Shown here: one piece after another, positions 33,992-46,918 of the stretch
Layout: each line of letters starts with the position of its first letter
Position numbering within the stretch: position 1 is the first letter of the stretch
Source of the DNA: Filobasidium wieringae
Taxonomy: Eukaryota; Basidiomycota; Tremellomycetes; Filobasidiales; Filobasidiaceae
Assembly: GCA_001600055.1 (NCBI GenBank)
Contig: BCIV01000008.1
Location: 806,001-870,000, forward strand
Reading direction: 5' to 3'
Length of the DNA: 64,000 nt
Notes under the pieces: generated by a model
What the model was told of the DNA's origin: nothing
Database searches by the model: none
What the model saw: the letters and a program-made list of their open reading frames with translations, nothing else
Made by a program: the position numbers and the translations under genes

Positions 33992-35891
33992 CTAATCGAT
34001 TATATGTATGGTCCCGCGCGGCTCGTGATACTGGTCGTGATGTGGCGGATGATGCTCCGGTCTATGCTTTTTCAACCTGCTCGGCTTTTGTGGTCTAGTG
34101 TGATGCTTTTCCCAATGCGTCGTCACGTTCAGAGTCGTCGGTAGTCCTTCTTCCTTGAAACGCCATATCCAATCCGGCGGTACCCATTCGTACGGAGTCG
34201 AGGCCCGCTGTCCTATCCAGGTCGGAGCGAGCCAAAGATCTTCAAAGTATTGCCAGGCGCCGATCCATTCCTTGATTGAAGCGCAACTGGGTCAGCGCCG
34301 AAACCCTGCCACAGCGTTCAAACATAAAGCTCACTGCTACATCCTTCATCCCGTGTACCGTAATCGACTGCGCAGTCTTCGGCACCCACCACCAAAACCA
34401 ACTAACGCTCTTCCCATACGTATCCGTTCTGTGCAACCCCGTCAACGGTTCAGGCGAAGGGGGATGATACCCGAGGAAATTGTCCACTCCGAATCGTTTG
34501 GGGACTTCTGCTGGGTCGACGTTGATCCATTTGGGGTGTTGGGGTAGGGAGAGCATCCATGATCCGGTGAGATGGTCTTCGTATCCTACTGTGTTCTTGA
34601 ATTCCAGATTCGCGTCAACGAGTGCTTTGACCTGTACACAATAGTTATTATTAGTGTGATTTCTCGCTCATCTTGCCCATCGAGCACTCACCAAAGTATA
34701 GCTCATTCCATACCCAAGACCCTGGTAGTACATATGTGGCCTATACGAACAACCTAGGGTCGAGCCCGTGTACCAAGGTTCTCTCGGATCCAGTTTCAGG
34801 AAATGGTTGATAAGGTTTGGCATGATCGTATACGCATCATCATCGGTTTTACTAGATCCAGGAAGAGTCTTAGTACGAGAAAAGGTTGAGATTCCACACA
34901 AAGGAGCCATCACTCACTAGTACCATAAGGCTTTTCTACCCCTCCCATCCTCCCCACGCTCGATCAGGGTCTGCCAAGATCGGTAACTCTTCCCATAATC
35001 TCCATTCTCTTTCAACCTCTTGTTCTCATCCGTCTCCATTTCATCCAAGATGACCAAATCTCCAAACTCTTCCTGTTCTTGCTCCAATTCTTCCCAGGCT
35101 AGCCGATCGTGTCCTGCAGGGGACGCCATGACAAAGTTGTATTCGATGAGATGCTCGAAAGCGGGAGGGATACGAGTTTTCTGATATTTCCTCAAGACGT
35201 CACGGAAGACTCTTGCTCGGGGGGAATGCATGGTGAGGACGTTGAAGGAAAGTAAAGCGGGGGAGATGATATCCGTCTTCTCTCCTGGAGCAAAGCTTTG
35301 ATTTGTAGGAGGAACAGGAACTTCTCGCAGCTTCCGTCGTTTTCGTCGGACAACCGGTCCTAGTCGGGGTACATCGAATTCGACGGGATGACGACCGTTG
35401 ATGAGCTCGGGAATAGGATAGTGCCACATGAACTGTCTTCCATATCTGTCCGGTAACCAAGGTTCGATAGCATTCATGAACTTGTCGGAAAACCAGTAGT
35501 TGTGAGCATGGACGATCAGGTGAGAGAATGTCGGATGTGGTTTTGCGCTCCAGCCGTGAGTGTTCTTGTGAGTATGCCAGAAATGTATTGGTCTGTACGC
35601 GAGGAGGCAGAACCAGATGATGAAGAGTGGAATGAGTGGCCATCTCACACAGATGTATCTCAAGATCTGTATCGGACCCATCCTGATGACGTTTCTCGTC
35701 GAGAGATAGACTCTCTGGGTCAGAGTGTAAGCCCGCTCATTCCGCGTCCTCGACCTGGATCGGACATCTTGACTGCTGTAACGAGGGAGCATTTCAGGTC
35801 TACCACGATGGTAAATCGTCGGTTCCCACGGTTCTTTGCTACCAAATTGGAACCTGTTTGGTTTCTTTCTCTTGAAGGGAAAGCTGCCCAT
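33992..35891 (-). CDS. GT31-type (beta-1,3-galactosyltransferase-like) glycosyltransferase, type II membrane protein
   Basis: Starts at the ATG 35891; the frame extends upstream only through a GTG. A basic N-terminus is followed by one membrane span (about residues 65-85, ICVRWPLIPLFIIWFCLLAY) and a lumenal catalytic part. The catalytic part carries FGDLVILDEMETDENKRL, a WYYKTDDDAYTIMPNL block made across an intron (the DxD metal/nucleotide-sugar motif), and a GVDNFLGYHPPSPEP region. The last intron (GTGAGC donor after DVA, AAG acceptor before EWIGAWQYF) is needed to keep the frame; the true stop is at 33992. Expected in the Golgi, adding hexose to protein or capsule/wall glycans. Donor and acceptor sugars cannot be told. 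Confidence 0.8.
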
Positions 35892-36287
35892 CGAGCGGCA
35901 GATGACCAGTTGCACTAGCGGCTATTGTTTGATTGATTCGCTAATCAAGCCATGCCATTCTTGAGCGTGATGGTGGTTGTAGCTTATCGACGACGGGCTT
36001 CAGGACGGTCTCGACGGGTCGAGCCCTAGGGTAGCTAAGGTCAGAGTAGGTAAGGTTAATCAGGCAGCCAAGACCCGCGACGAAGGGGAATTATGGTCGA
36101 ATATGTGATTCCACGTTTACGTTTTGGCTGGAACGTAGTTAGAAATTCAATCGTAACTGCCCGCGGCCTACGAAAGCCGTGCCTGCGGAACCAATTATCG
36201 CACCAATCGGATGCTGATTTTCTGCTTACGCACAGCCTATTCTAACAATAAATCGAGAGTTATAAGATATATGGCTCTACAGATGCA
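35892..36287. other. Intergenic: promoter side of the GT31 gene, 3' flank of the AGC kinase
   Basis: 396 bp with no coding exon, repeat or RNA gene that I can see. Confidence 0.5.
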
Positions 36288-39200
36288 TCACACCCCAGCG
36301 CTCTCCCGCCTTGTATTGTTCAGCGCCAATCGACTCTCTATAGTGCTCGGAGCCCCTTCCGACCCGTCTTCCGTAGACCACCCGGCAGAGTTGAAACTCT
36401 GCGCTGAATGACTTCGCAACGCTGCCTGTCGGACCGGATCATCCGTCCCATCCACGCCTAACTGTCTCTGCTGTTGCTGCTGGACCGGAGTAGCTTTCGG
36501 GGTCTTCATCCTGTTCCTGAGCCTGTATTTCAGTGCGGACATCTTGGGCGTACTAGGAATAGGAGGAGTCTCCTCTCCACCTCGACCGAGCATGGTGGAC
36601 GAAGCGGGGGACCGCTTAAACTTGATACTAGGTTTCTTACGGATGGTCGATTCCTTCCTTTTCAATACGGCCAACTTGTACTTGTCCACCACACCTCGAG
36701 CGAATAAGGTATCCCTCCCGTTCTTTGCAACGGCTTCTGGGACATCCTCGACGATATCCCATTCCTCATCCTCGTTCTCACTGGGTATGATCCGGGATGA
36801 TCGATCCCCTGGTCCTCGATTCAAGATCTCCCTCGAATGGCGGGAAGTCTTGACGCTACTAGCCTCTGTAGTCAACGCCTGAATCCTCTGTAGTATCGCC
36901 GTCTTGGCTTCCGAGCTGGGCCTCGTTTTCACAGTAGTCGTCCCGACTTCATCCTCTCCATCCATCCGACCAAGCAAAGACGCGCGCGCAGAATCAAGCG
37001 GCGTCACATCCCCGACCAGCTCGGGTACGGCCTCATCGCCATCTTCCGTATCGTCTGACCTAATCTCTTCCGCATTATCAACGCCTTCAGGTCCCTCTGT
37101 CTCGGGGTCAAAGACAGAGATGATGTCCTGATGCCGATACTGATACCCGTCGAAAACGGTGTCATCATTTTCGATTTTCGATCCATCTTCCTCCACGTCC
37201 GAGTCCTCAGATACTGAAGTAGCCACGTCCTTTAGTGCGAGATCCATCTCCAAGAAACTCTTGTCGAAATTCTGAACATCGTACTCGAGAGAAGCGTCTG
37301 TTGGTGGAATGTATGGCGGCTGAGAAAAGAATTGGTTTAGAATGGATCTGCGGCGTCAGAACCAACGCGGACCCACGATATATCGCTTGTGTCTGACATG
37401 GTCCCAGTCCACCATATCTGCAAGGCGCAATCGCTATCAGCACATTTAACTTAGATAACAAGATGCACAATTTGTCTCACTTAGATAAGGGTGTTTCCGG
37501 ATACCTAGATAGATCACACACAGAATTGTTAGACGTAAAAGCGGTCGTCGCGAACTCTTTCGGACGCACGAGGTTCACAAAGCCGAAAAGCTGGATCCTT
37601 CTGCAGAAGACCTCTGATAAAGCTTTTAGTATCTCTGTCAAGCTCGCGATCTTCTGGAAATCGAAGCTCCTCATGTACGACCCGCATGTACATCTCTGCG
37701 TGATTATCAACCCAGAAAGGGGTCTACGCAGGAGGGTATCAGTAATTTGTCACCTGTACCAAAATATCCAGCGGACTAACGTTTCCGATAAGAGCTTCGT
37801 AAAGCATGGTACCAAGAGCCCACCTGATGCACGCAAGTGGCCCATGAATTCGACGTCCGCCTAGCTCGAAATCAATCGGCTTACCAGTCAACCTCGTAGG
37901 AATACGATTGTCCTTTGATAACCTCGGGAGCCTGCAAGTTGCATGAGTATAGCATTTCATGACGATACCTGATGAACTTACTAGATATTCTGCGGTCCCC
38001 ACAAACGACGAAGCGACGTCCCGACCTTCACCAGGATCGATGGATTCCCGCTTTTCTGGCGTAGCTGGTGCGAAGGTTTTCATCCAGCTCGGCAATGTAG
38101 CCAACGGCCCTTTACTTTCGGGGAATTCTGCAGCTAGACCGAAATCTGCAAGTCTACATGGCGAGGTGGTCAGCTGAGATAGAGGTCATCAATGTAGCAA
38201 GCTTATTCACGAGATATGACCGTCTGACCCTAAGAGGATATTTTCTGATAGCGACACGTATAAGTCAGCGAACTTGACTTGTAAGGCGGATTACTTTCAA
38301 AAAGAACACGGCATACCAGGTTTGAGATCTCGGTAGATCACGCCCGCAGCATGGAGAGCTTCTACGCCTTCCACTATCTCGCAGGTATAGAACCTAGCGC
38401 GATCCCTACCCAGTCTACCCCAGCGCGAGAGCTGAGTCGCCAAGTCTCCGCCTGGTAAGAAATCTAACACCAGATAAAGGTTATCCTTGTCATGAAAAGA
38501 CCACCATAGCTTGACAATGAACGGGTTGTGACATTCCTCAGACGACATTCGTCGTAAGACCGATTGCTCCGTCTGTGATAACAAATTCAAACTTGTTTCA
38601 GTAGAGTTTTAGGTATGAACGATTTTCAAGCCATACCAAAGTATGCGTCAGCTCCTGATGCTCGAGCACGTGTCGCTTCAAGATCGCTTTCATAGCAAAC
38701 AGGCCTCCGGTATGTGCATGCTTCACCAGGACTACCTAAAGGAGAAGACCTATCAGATACGAGACACTAGAGCAAGACGCCGTATACTGACTTTGCCGGC
38801 ACAACCTTTTCCTAGCACCCTGATCAGTTCGAAATCCTCCACTGTCGCCTCTTTCCTGCCCCGCGTCTTTCGTTTTGTGGGAGTCAAATGCTGATCCGTA
38901 TTTGGGGTCGACCACTCATCTGCCTCGTCGGAGCTCGATCTTGAAATTGCACTCGTAGATTCCGAAGCGCTCTCCGTTGATGGTTTTAAAAGCTCACTTT
39001 CTCCAATCAGTTGAGGAGGCGAAACCCTATCGATCGCAAGTTTTAAAGCAGCTTCTACACGCATTGCAGGCGGCGTTCGATCCAGATCTTTGTCGTTACA
39101 GTCTGTGGTTTGCAACGGAGGCGTTACTATACCGGATACTTCGACTTCTGAAGAGCTGTTGAGAAGCGGCGAGTCTTTGACCTTTTCTCGCTCCCGCTCC

Positions 39201-41027
39201 GAGTCGACATGTGCAGCGGCCAAAGTCGCCGTCTTTGCGCTCGATTCACGCTCCTTGAACAGATTCAACAGACCTTCACCAAGACTCCTACTTCGTCTCA
39301 CCGCCTTCTTTCTCTCTGCGGTTGACATCTTACCCAGCGCTAATTTTTGTCTGTCCAACTGTAACGCTTGTTCCATCTCAGCGTTCCATCCGATCCTTCC
39401 GGTAGATCCCGGACTCAATTGATGGTCTCCAATTCTTCCTGTAGTGACAAACTTTCTCCAAGGAATTGAATCGGTCACGGTAGAACGTTGCGCCAAATCG
39501 AACAGATAAAGCGACAAAGCGGCAGCAGTCTCCGTATGCACGGAACCTTTGTCATGTTTCGCGTCTGCCATCAATTCCCGCCTCTCTATCGGGGAAGGAA
39601 GCTGAAGTGGGGGAAGCAGAGGACTAAGCAGATTCCCGTTGACCGATGAATCTCGGCCATAAAGACCACCTGAATCGATGACCATGCTATCCGGTCTGGA
39701 TGCTTTCTTAGCAAACCCTTGATCAAACGACATGGCCGTGACAAGGGCAGAGGCGCTATCCAAAGTCATGCCTCCTTGTCTGTCTTGTACCTGTACTTCC
39801 TGTTCTACCGGAGATGTTGTTGCCAATGTTGCTTGGCCATTTTTACCGGCCTCGAAATCGAACTTGCCCAACTCGACCGTCTGGCTCAAACTGTTCCCGG
39901 GAGGGAGAACAGGGGAAAGAGGGCCAGGGGAGCCAGGTAAACTAGTGACAGGACTGACAGGAGATGCAACTCCGCTTTTGTTCCCATCAGAAACCGCTCG
40001 TATGGTCGATCGGACTTTACTTTGGAGATTATGTAAGAAGGAGCTTTGTCGCTTTTTAGGGGGTAATCGAGTCGTGGTGATTGGGGAGGTGTTTGATGCA
40101 CTACTGAGCGCGGAAGGGGTACGACCAGGGGTAGAATAGCGAGTGAGATTGGTAGGTAGTTCAGGCATCTATGCGAAGAACCACAAATCAACAGTAGTTC
40201 GAGACAAGCTCTTTTCTGCTCCACTCACGTTGTCACCCAGACCTGCTAATCCATCATGAAGCAAAGCGAAATCTTCTACCGTCCTCTTCAATGGTCTGCT
40301 CTGTCCGGGCACTGGATCGGGATTTTCTTATCATTATCACGAACAGATCTTAAGGGACATACGGTAGTCATACCTTTTACCTCAAATACCGGATCCTGAT
40401 GTTCGTTACTATCTGGAGATCCTAACAGCCCTGAATGCGAGGTAAGGCTGTGAAGTTTGACATCCCAGTCTCGGTCTGTTAGAGCAAGGAAATATGTTAG
40501 CTCTAGATTCACTTGCCATCACAGCTTCAACGGTAGGTAGAACTATCAGACATACCTGTATCGAGTCCTTTTGCGGTATTTCCTGCCATCATGGTCAAAG
40601 GCAACGAAGCAGATGCATTCAGACCGGGAGCATTCGATCCCTGAGGGTCCCTTCCTTCTTGCTCCATTTTTTCTTCGTTGGCCTTGACGTCCAGATTTCC
40701 GATGGAACGATAGTTCCTCAACCTGATCGTCGATCCCCTTTTACCGATATCTCGGGGAGACAGCAACCCATTCGACTGTTCTCCTGCATTTTCTTTGTCA
40801 TCCTCTGTACTCGCTTCTTGCGGACTGTCAAAGGTCTTACGCTTGAAAGTGTTATCGTCTTCGTTCGGTTTAGACGGGGTAGAAGACGATTTCAGATTAG
40901 AAGGATGTTGAAAGGAAGGTATTCTGAGGGATTTGAGGAAGCGATCTCTACGTGCAACCATCATTTGACTTGAGGAACGTTTGATAGGGGGAGCCACGAT
41001 TGGTGAGGTGGTTGTAGCAGAGGACAT
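36288..41027 (-). CDS. Large AGC-family serine/threonine protein kinase
   Basis: Multi-exon gene from the ATG at 41027 to the stop at 36288. The N-terminal half is Ser/Thr/Pro-rich and disordered. The kinase begins near 38850 with FELIRVLGKGCAGKV (Gly loop), then FAMKAI (ATP lysine), YLVLDFLPGGDL, GVIYRDLKPENILL (catalytic loop), LADFGLAA, FVGTAEYLAPEV (AGC activation segment and APE) and WWALGTMLYEALIGN. An acidic insertion sits between DFG and the activation-loop Thr, as in some RSK- or Ypk-like kinases. The AGC tail PPYIPPTD...DVQNFDKSF follows. A further roughly 300-residue acidic/basic tail ends the protein. The subfamily (S6K, Ypk or Sch9-like) is not resolved; no canonical hydrophobic motif is obvious. 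Confidence 0.85.
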
Positions 41028-41954
41028 GGCAGGAAGTGAAGACGGATCTGGAGAGTGGGGGTGAAAGAGTTGCAGTCGGTTTGAATAGGTAATGGATGAC
41101 GGAGTTTGGATTGACTTGATTGAAGGCAGGCGGTAGAGACTGGCCCTATAGCTTATAGCTTGTAAAAAGAGGTCCTTTACCGCGTCGATAGGTGTTCAGT
41201 CGATCCAGGTAATGCAATTTCGCACGAGTGCATAAATTTCCAGGTTATGATGATCAGTTGGTCGAAGGAGGATTTCGGGGTTGATGACTAGGCTCGAGTG
41301 AAACAGACGGAATGATCCTGTTCGAGCTTCCCTTGGAGTATTATGGCCTGAGTCTGGATCTAAGTTATGTCGAATGCTGGAGTGTATGATAGCTGGAGAG
41401 CTGTAGACTGGAGTGGAGAGTGGCGAGATAGAGGACAAGGTTGATGTCCGAATGTCCGAACCTTGTTTATTCTGATGGCATTCTGATCAACTCGTTTCAC
41501 CACTCGCGCTTAGATGAGACATGTCTTATCAACACCCGAACCTGCACCGCGGATTGTCGGAAGCCCGTCGGGAATGATTATCGATCCGACCAGAGCTCTC
41601 AAGTGATTGACTGCTGGGAACTTTGAGCTCACGCTGTGCTTTTAGGGTAGGTCTGCGTCAGTAGAAAGGAGACTGATGCCCCACGAACGATCAGTTCCCC
41701 GTTCTTCATCAGCTCAATCTTTCGCGTTTCATCGCTTAACATGTTCTTTGTTCTTTCTCTCTCGTGATCACGCGCAACTCTAGCCCCGCCGCTTGACTCT
41801 CTGATAGACCCAGCTCAGCTCCTCAGAACAAAACAGACAATCGTGTGTTGTTATGTAATTAAATCAAGCACGTATACAATCTAAGCTATAACTCCATCAA
41901 AGCGAAGACGATCGGCAATCGACTCCAGACATACGATGCGCGACCTTTCACCTT
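41028..41954. other. Intergenic: promoter side of the AGC kinase
   Basis: 927 bp between the kinase start and the next stop, both on the minus strand. Short frames here (up to 80 codons) have no protein similarity. No repeat or RNA gene recognised. Confidence 0.5.
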
Positions 41955-44224
41955 TTATTCCAAAGAGAAGAGATGGACGAGAGCCCTGCTACAAGCCCTT
42001 CTACCCCTAGCGTCTTTTCCTCCGGTGGGACTGCACAAGTCATGCCCCACATCGCCCTTGATGATCTGCCAATCCAACCTTCCCGTCTCGCTCGTGACTT
42101 CCTCTGCCAGACTTCTCTGTCCCTCCGCCCAGGATTTCTCCTTCTCCATCTGCTCTCGGCTACTCAGGATGATAGCAGGAGTATCCGAAGGGTACTTGGG
42201 AGGCTGAGCCTTCAGTAAATCAGTGTAAGACTGAGAATCATGAGTGTGCGCTTGGTAGGTCTCAGCCAACAGGGTCCTCAACATCCTTTCGGATAACTTG
42301 GTAGACGAAGGATGAGGACGCTTGCTAGCGAGGATTCGCGAGATCGAGGGATCGTATTGAGTGAAGAGGGAATAGAATCGTTGCAACCCAAGAGGAGAAG
42401 CCAAGGAAGGTAAGAGGTGATCCCACAATCGGTGAAGCCGTAATGATAAGAGGTTCCAACCGGGAGGGAACCTGAAATAAGTCTGCGCAGTTTGCGCATC
42501 GATGTGTAAGATAGAGTGAACTTGTTTCTTGTGACGAGAAGCGAAGACTCGAGTAACCATCCTGTCAACGAGATGTCGGTCAGTATGTAAGATGTATATT
42601 TTTCTTCTTCTGATGACTTACCCTCCGTAACCATCACCGACCAAGATATAGGGTCCCTTCTCTCCAGCCTTCTCCAAAGCTTGCTGTAGAGAATCTGCAA
42701 CCATACCCAACTCGACCGGCCCGCTATCCGAGAAACCGTAGCCAGGTCGGTCCCAAACACAGACCCTCGCGACCTTTCTAGCCTGTTGTAAACTCAAGAT
42801 CCAACTTCCAGGGTAAGGCGAGACCTGATTGACGTCAGTCCCATTGTTAGGTGGAGTTGGCTGGGGGAAGGGGTTGTATGGGTTCTTGACCCTTGCTGGT
42901 CGAACATGAGCGAGAGAACCGGGAACACCAGAAGGAGCCTCGTAGATGATGGTAGGATAATGGGTGTGGTTGTGTCGGGGCGCCTTGTGATCCGAAGGGA
43001 ATGTGAAAGGGGTCAGGGGGTCTTCGGTCAAATCCGCGGGAGCGAAAGTGGGATCGGTATCGTTCTGGTGAGCTGGTGCATCGGTACAAAGGAGGTGTAC
43101 TGAGAATGGCCATGGGTAGCCTTTGGGCTGTACCTCGATTAACTGACTCTCCTCTTTCAAAAGGGGTACGGTGTTGTCGTAAGCGGTAAGACACAGGTTT
43201 GCAATGAGCAACTGTAACAGGTCAAGCTCATGAGCATATGCGACATCTCAGTAGATATAGTAGATATAGCTAACTTACGACTACGACCGTGACACCTCCG
43301 AGCGCACCAACGAATCCGAAGAAGGCCTTGGTGTAGCTTACCAAGTTCTTCCACCAACTGTTGCCTTCCATACCGACCAACGCTTGAGCGATATGTTCCT
43401 CATGTTCTCGCTGAGCGTTCCTCCTCTCCTGAGCGTTGATACGTCCGTTACCTCCGTGATGAGCCAAACCTTCTTCTGCATGACGCTCGGCGAGGACCTG
43501 CATGATCCTCTTGCCTTCAGCTTCTCGGGCTCGACGGACAGCAGCAGAGGCTATCAAGGATAGGACGTAGGTCGCGGCAGTGATACCGAGAGGAATGAAC
43601 ATCAAGGGATAATGAGCCCTTCGCAAGGGTGGGGAGATCATGGTCATCAGGAAGAGGATTGCAAGGAGCAGCAGGGAGAGTAGGTTGACGAGGAAAATCA
43701 AGTAGACAGGGGAGGCAAAGAAGAAGATGGTTTGTAGTCCTGTCCAAGCACCTAACCCTGCGATCCAAACTTCGAGCATTCCGGATCCTCGGTAAGGCAA
43801 AAGCGCCGAGGAAAAGTCGTAGGCAGCATTAAGTGAGAGTACCAAGACAAGGGCAAGGGATAGGAAAGTCGTGAGGAGTACAGAGAAGAAAAGGATTTGC
43901 ATGGGTATGGTAGTCAAAATACGCTGAACAGGAAACCGCTGCGTTAGTTATCGTATGCGATGGAAATTAGCGGCATGTACTAACCCTTTGAGCTCGCTGA
44001 ACCTTGATGGCCTCCTGTTCCACGGTCCTGGAACTTCTGGCCACACTGGCAGGCTTAGCAACCCTTCCATTCTTGCCTTTGACGAAAACCTTCGGGCTGG
44101 GCGCTCGCTTGTTGGGTTTAGGTGGTAAGAGCGAAGTCGTTTCAGTCGCATCGTTGTCTTCCACTATCTCGACCGTATGAATAGAGGCCGGTGGTGACGG
44201 TGTCACCGAGCGAGCGGCGGGCAT
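41955..44224 (-). CDS. Multi-pass membrane protein with C-terminal alpha/beta-hydrolase domain (DUF2417-like)
   Basis: Starts at the ATG 44224. A short Pro/Ser-rich cytosolic N-terminus (with TSLLPPKPNK) is followed by several hydrophobic spans encoded at 43270-43917: ILFFSVLLTTFLSLALVLVL, a second near YLIFLVNLLSLLLLAILF, and a third near LMFIPLGITAATYVLSLI. A charged loop and a further span (FVGALGGVTVVVV) follow. The lumenal or matrix domain has ARVCVWDRPGYGFSDSG, YILVGDGYGG (a GxGxG elbow with Asp where hydrolases carry Ser) and a possible C-terminal His region IKGDVGHDLCS. The Ser-to-Asp elbow raises doubt about hydrolase activity. Resembles fungal integral-membrane hydrolases of unknown function. 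Confidence 0.72.
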
Positions 44225-44574
44225 TGCAGAGGTATAAGTGAACAATCAGACGATCACGGGATCGCTCGATGTAACTGGTTTACCGGACCTTGATGAGATT
44301 GTTGTATTACTGAACATACTGCCAGGTCGAGGTCGTCTCGGGGTTTCAGCGAAGAGGCGGGGCCATCGATGACGTCAAGGAGTTACAGTCACGTGACTCG
44401 AGCGGATGTAGATCAGACTTTGGTTTCACCGCATTCAGCTTCTTAGGCTACTGCTTTCGAATTCAAACTGATGTTATTCATACATTCCCTGTGATGCATA
44501 CTGATGTACATGATGTGAACTCCAATCTCTTTGCTTGTGTGTGTGCATTTGTCCCACCGACTTCTCTTCTCCAA
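44225..44574. other. Intergenic: promoter side of the membrane hydrolase, 3' flank of GH1
   Basis: 350 bp; no coding exon or repeat seen. Confidence 0.45.
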
Positions 44575-46589
44575 CTAAGCCTCGATAGCCCGGTCAAAGA
44601 ACGCCTGAAGCCATTTGTTCGACTCCTTGCGCGTCCTCTTGAAGTCCTTGCTCTCCCTGTCGACATGAACAGTTCCGAATCGAGGGATGTAACCCTCCAA
44701 CCACTCGAAGTTGTCAACGAAGGACCAGGCGAAGTATCCAGAAATGTTCATGCCTCGCGACCGAGCTGCAAGGACTTCTTTCAAGTAGCCTCGGTAGTAG
44801 TCGACTCGCTCGGTGTCTTGAACAATATCATCCAGGGATTTCTTGTGTTCGTTTTTGACAGCAAATCCCTGTAAGATGTCGAATAGCGATTAGCGAAAGA
44901 ACCTCCGATACCATATCTGATTATATGCTAACCTGCTCAGTCACGATCAAGGGGATATTGTTGGGCTTCATGTATCGCTCTTCGACGTAAGCCAACAACT
45001 TTCCGAATCCCCAGGGAACTGAAACCATGCAACTCCTGATCAGCTCCGAAGGTAACTGATGGCATCATGACGGTATGCTTACCATCGCAGAGCCATGCCA
45101 ACTGCCCCTCGTTACCGATATGCTTTCCGTCCCTCTCTCGAATGGCCTTGGTCTGACCTGCCAATACATCCTCCGGGTCATGCTCTCCGCTGACATAAAG
45201 AGTGGAGTAAGAGTTCAACCCAAAGCTGTTGCACGAAAGTGATAAGCTAGGGTATCATGCTTGAAATAAGATGCAGTACGAACAATTCGGAACTACCCTT
45301 GATCAGCTTCCACTCCTCTTCCGTGAACTTGGGGCAGAGCTCCTGCATGCTCTCGGGATAATGACCCCTGTCTATGAAAGTGATGAAAGCATGCCGTTTT
45401 CAGTCGAGGCATGATAGTACCATGGATCGGAGTTGTCACTTACAGATAGGGTCGGCATACTAGGAAAGGAAAGGAAGGCCCAGGTCAGGTTACGCTGGGA
45501 TCATGGTCAGAATTGCACAACTTACCAGTCCCAAACTGAAGTCGAGCCGGCGTTGGGCGGCGGCTTTGGCTTCGGATGAATTGTCGAAGGGCTCGCACCA
45601 ATCACAGTTCTGATCCGGTCCGACACAGTCAATCACAACATCCGGGTTAACCAAGTATAGAAGAGACGTACCAAAGTGATCCCGATGGTTCCCTTCTGGG
45701 TGGGCTGGAAGTCCCGCTTGTAGGCGTCGACCACCTTAGCGTGAGCCAAAATGAGATGATGGGAAATACTATTGTCCGAAGATCACCCGAAATCAGGGGC
45801 CGCGTAGCGATTTCATTCCGAACAATGCCCCGCTCACATGTAACAATCCTTCTCGTGGCTATAGTCAGGCTTGAGTCCGAGGCTGGAGAACATGACCACA
45901 CAGAAGGGTTCGTTCAGGGTGATCCAGTTCTTGACTCGGTCACCGAAGTTCTCAAAGATCACTCGGCAGTAACGCTCAAAGTCGGCCACGATCTCTCGGC
46001 TGCTCCATCCTCTGTAACGCTTCTCCAAGGCCGAAGGAAGGTCCCAGTGGAATAGAGTGATGAAGGGTTTGATACCGTGAGCTAGCAACGCGTCAATGAG
46101 CTTGTTGTAGTAGGCTACACCTTGGGGGTTGACAGGGTCGTCCTTGCCACCTATAGCGGTGATTACGCAAATTCATTCAATGCCAGATCTCAATTGAGAT
46201 CATCTGGAAAAGCTACTCACCCTCGGGAATTAACCTGCTCCAGCTGATACTAAGACGGTAAGCATTGCATCCAGCTTCAGCGAGCAAGGCAACATCCTCC
46301 TCAGTCATATGGTAAGAGTTGACAGCCTCGTCTCCGCTGCTGCCGTCAGCGATAGCTCCGGAGACTCGAGTAAGGTCGTCCCAGACAGATGGAGCTCTTC
46401 CTTCTTCGTTGTGTGCTCCCTCGATCTGGTAAGATGCTGTGATAGAATGTGCTCAGCTGACGTAGAGTTTGAACTCGCTAGAGAGTACTAACCGGTAGCG
46501 AACCCATGGAAGAAGTCCTTGGGCAGACAACCCGCAGGAGGTTGCCACTGGTCGGTGGTAGACGTAGATGATTTAGTAGCGATAGGCAT
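44575..46589 (-). CDS. GH1 family beta-glucosidase, probably intracellular
   Basis: Starts at the ATG 46589, no signal peptide. Family marks in order are the N-terminal [58 protein letters not shown] with the acid/base Glu, [10 protein letters not shown], and IVTEQGFAV with the nucleophile Glu. The C-terminal block is [17 protein letters not shown] with PRFGTVHVD. It splits beta-glucosides or oligosaccharides to glucose with retention. The usual TENG nucleophile motif reads TEQG here, and the intron lies directly after the Gln codon. Many short introns break the 2 kb gene. Size is about that of other fungal GH1 enzymes. Confidence 0.92.
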
Positions 46590-46918
46590 TGTATGGCTTG
46601 TTTAGGATTCGTCTTCGATGAATGCTCGAGAGACTCGAGCGCGATCTGAAAGTGTCATCAAGCTTTTGGTGTCGAGCCTTATGAAGTACCCGGTTTCGTC
46701 TCTTTGCCCGGAGAAATGGCTCGGTTTATCCCTCGCTTGTAACATGGCGGCCAACGCCGATCACCGGCTCGGACAGGAAGTATCCGAGGTAATCGCGGGG
46801 TTTCTCCTTGTCGCACGATAGATATTATTATTATGTTTGCACAGCTCCTACCTAGATTTCAGAAATTTACAACGGTACTACAACGATAAACAGCGGTGAT
46901 TCAGTCACTCCCTATGAT
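46590..46918. other. Intergenic: promoter side of the GH1 gene
   Basis: 329 bp with AT-rich patches near 46830 and no coding exon recognised. Confidence 0.45.

Noticed and set aside
34242..34320. Stop codon at 34242 as the end of the GT31 protein
   Set aside because: Splicing a GTGAGC...AAG intron joins a longer coherent aromatic-rich C-terminus ending at 33992, so the earlier stop is intronic read-through.
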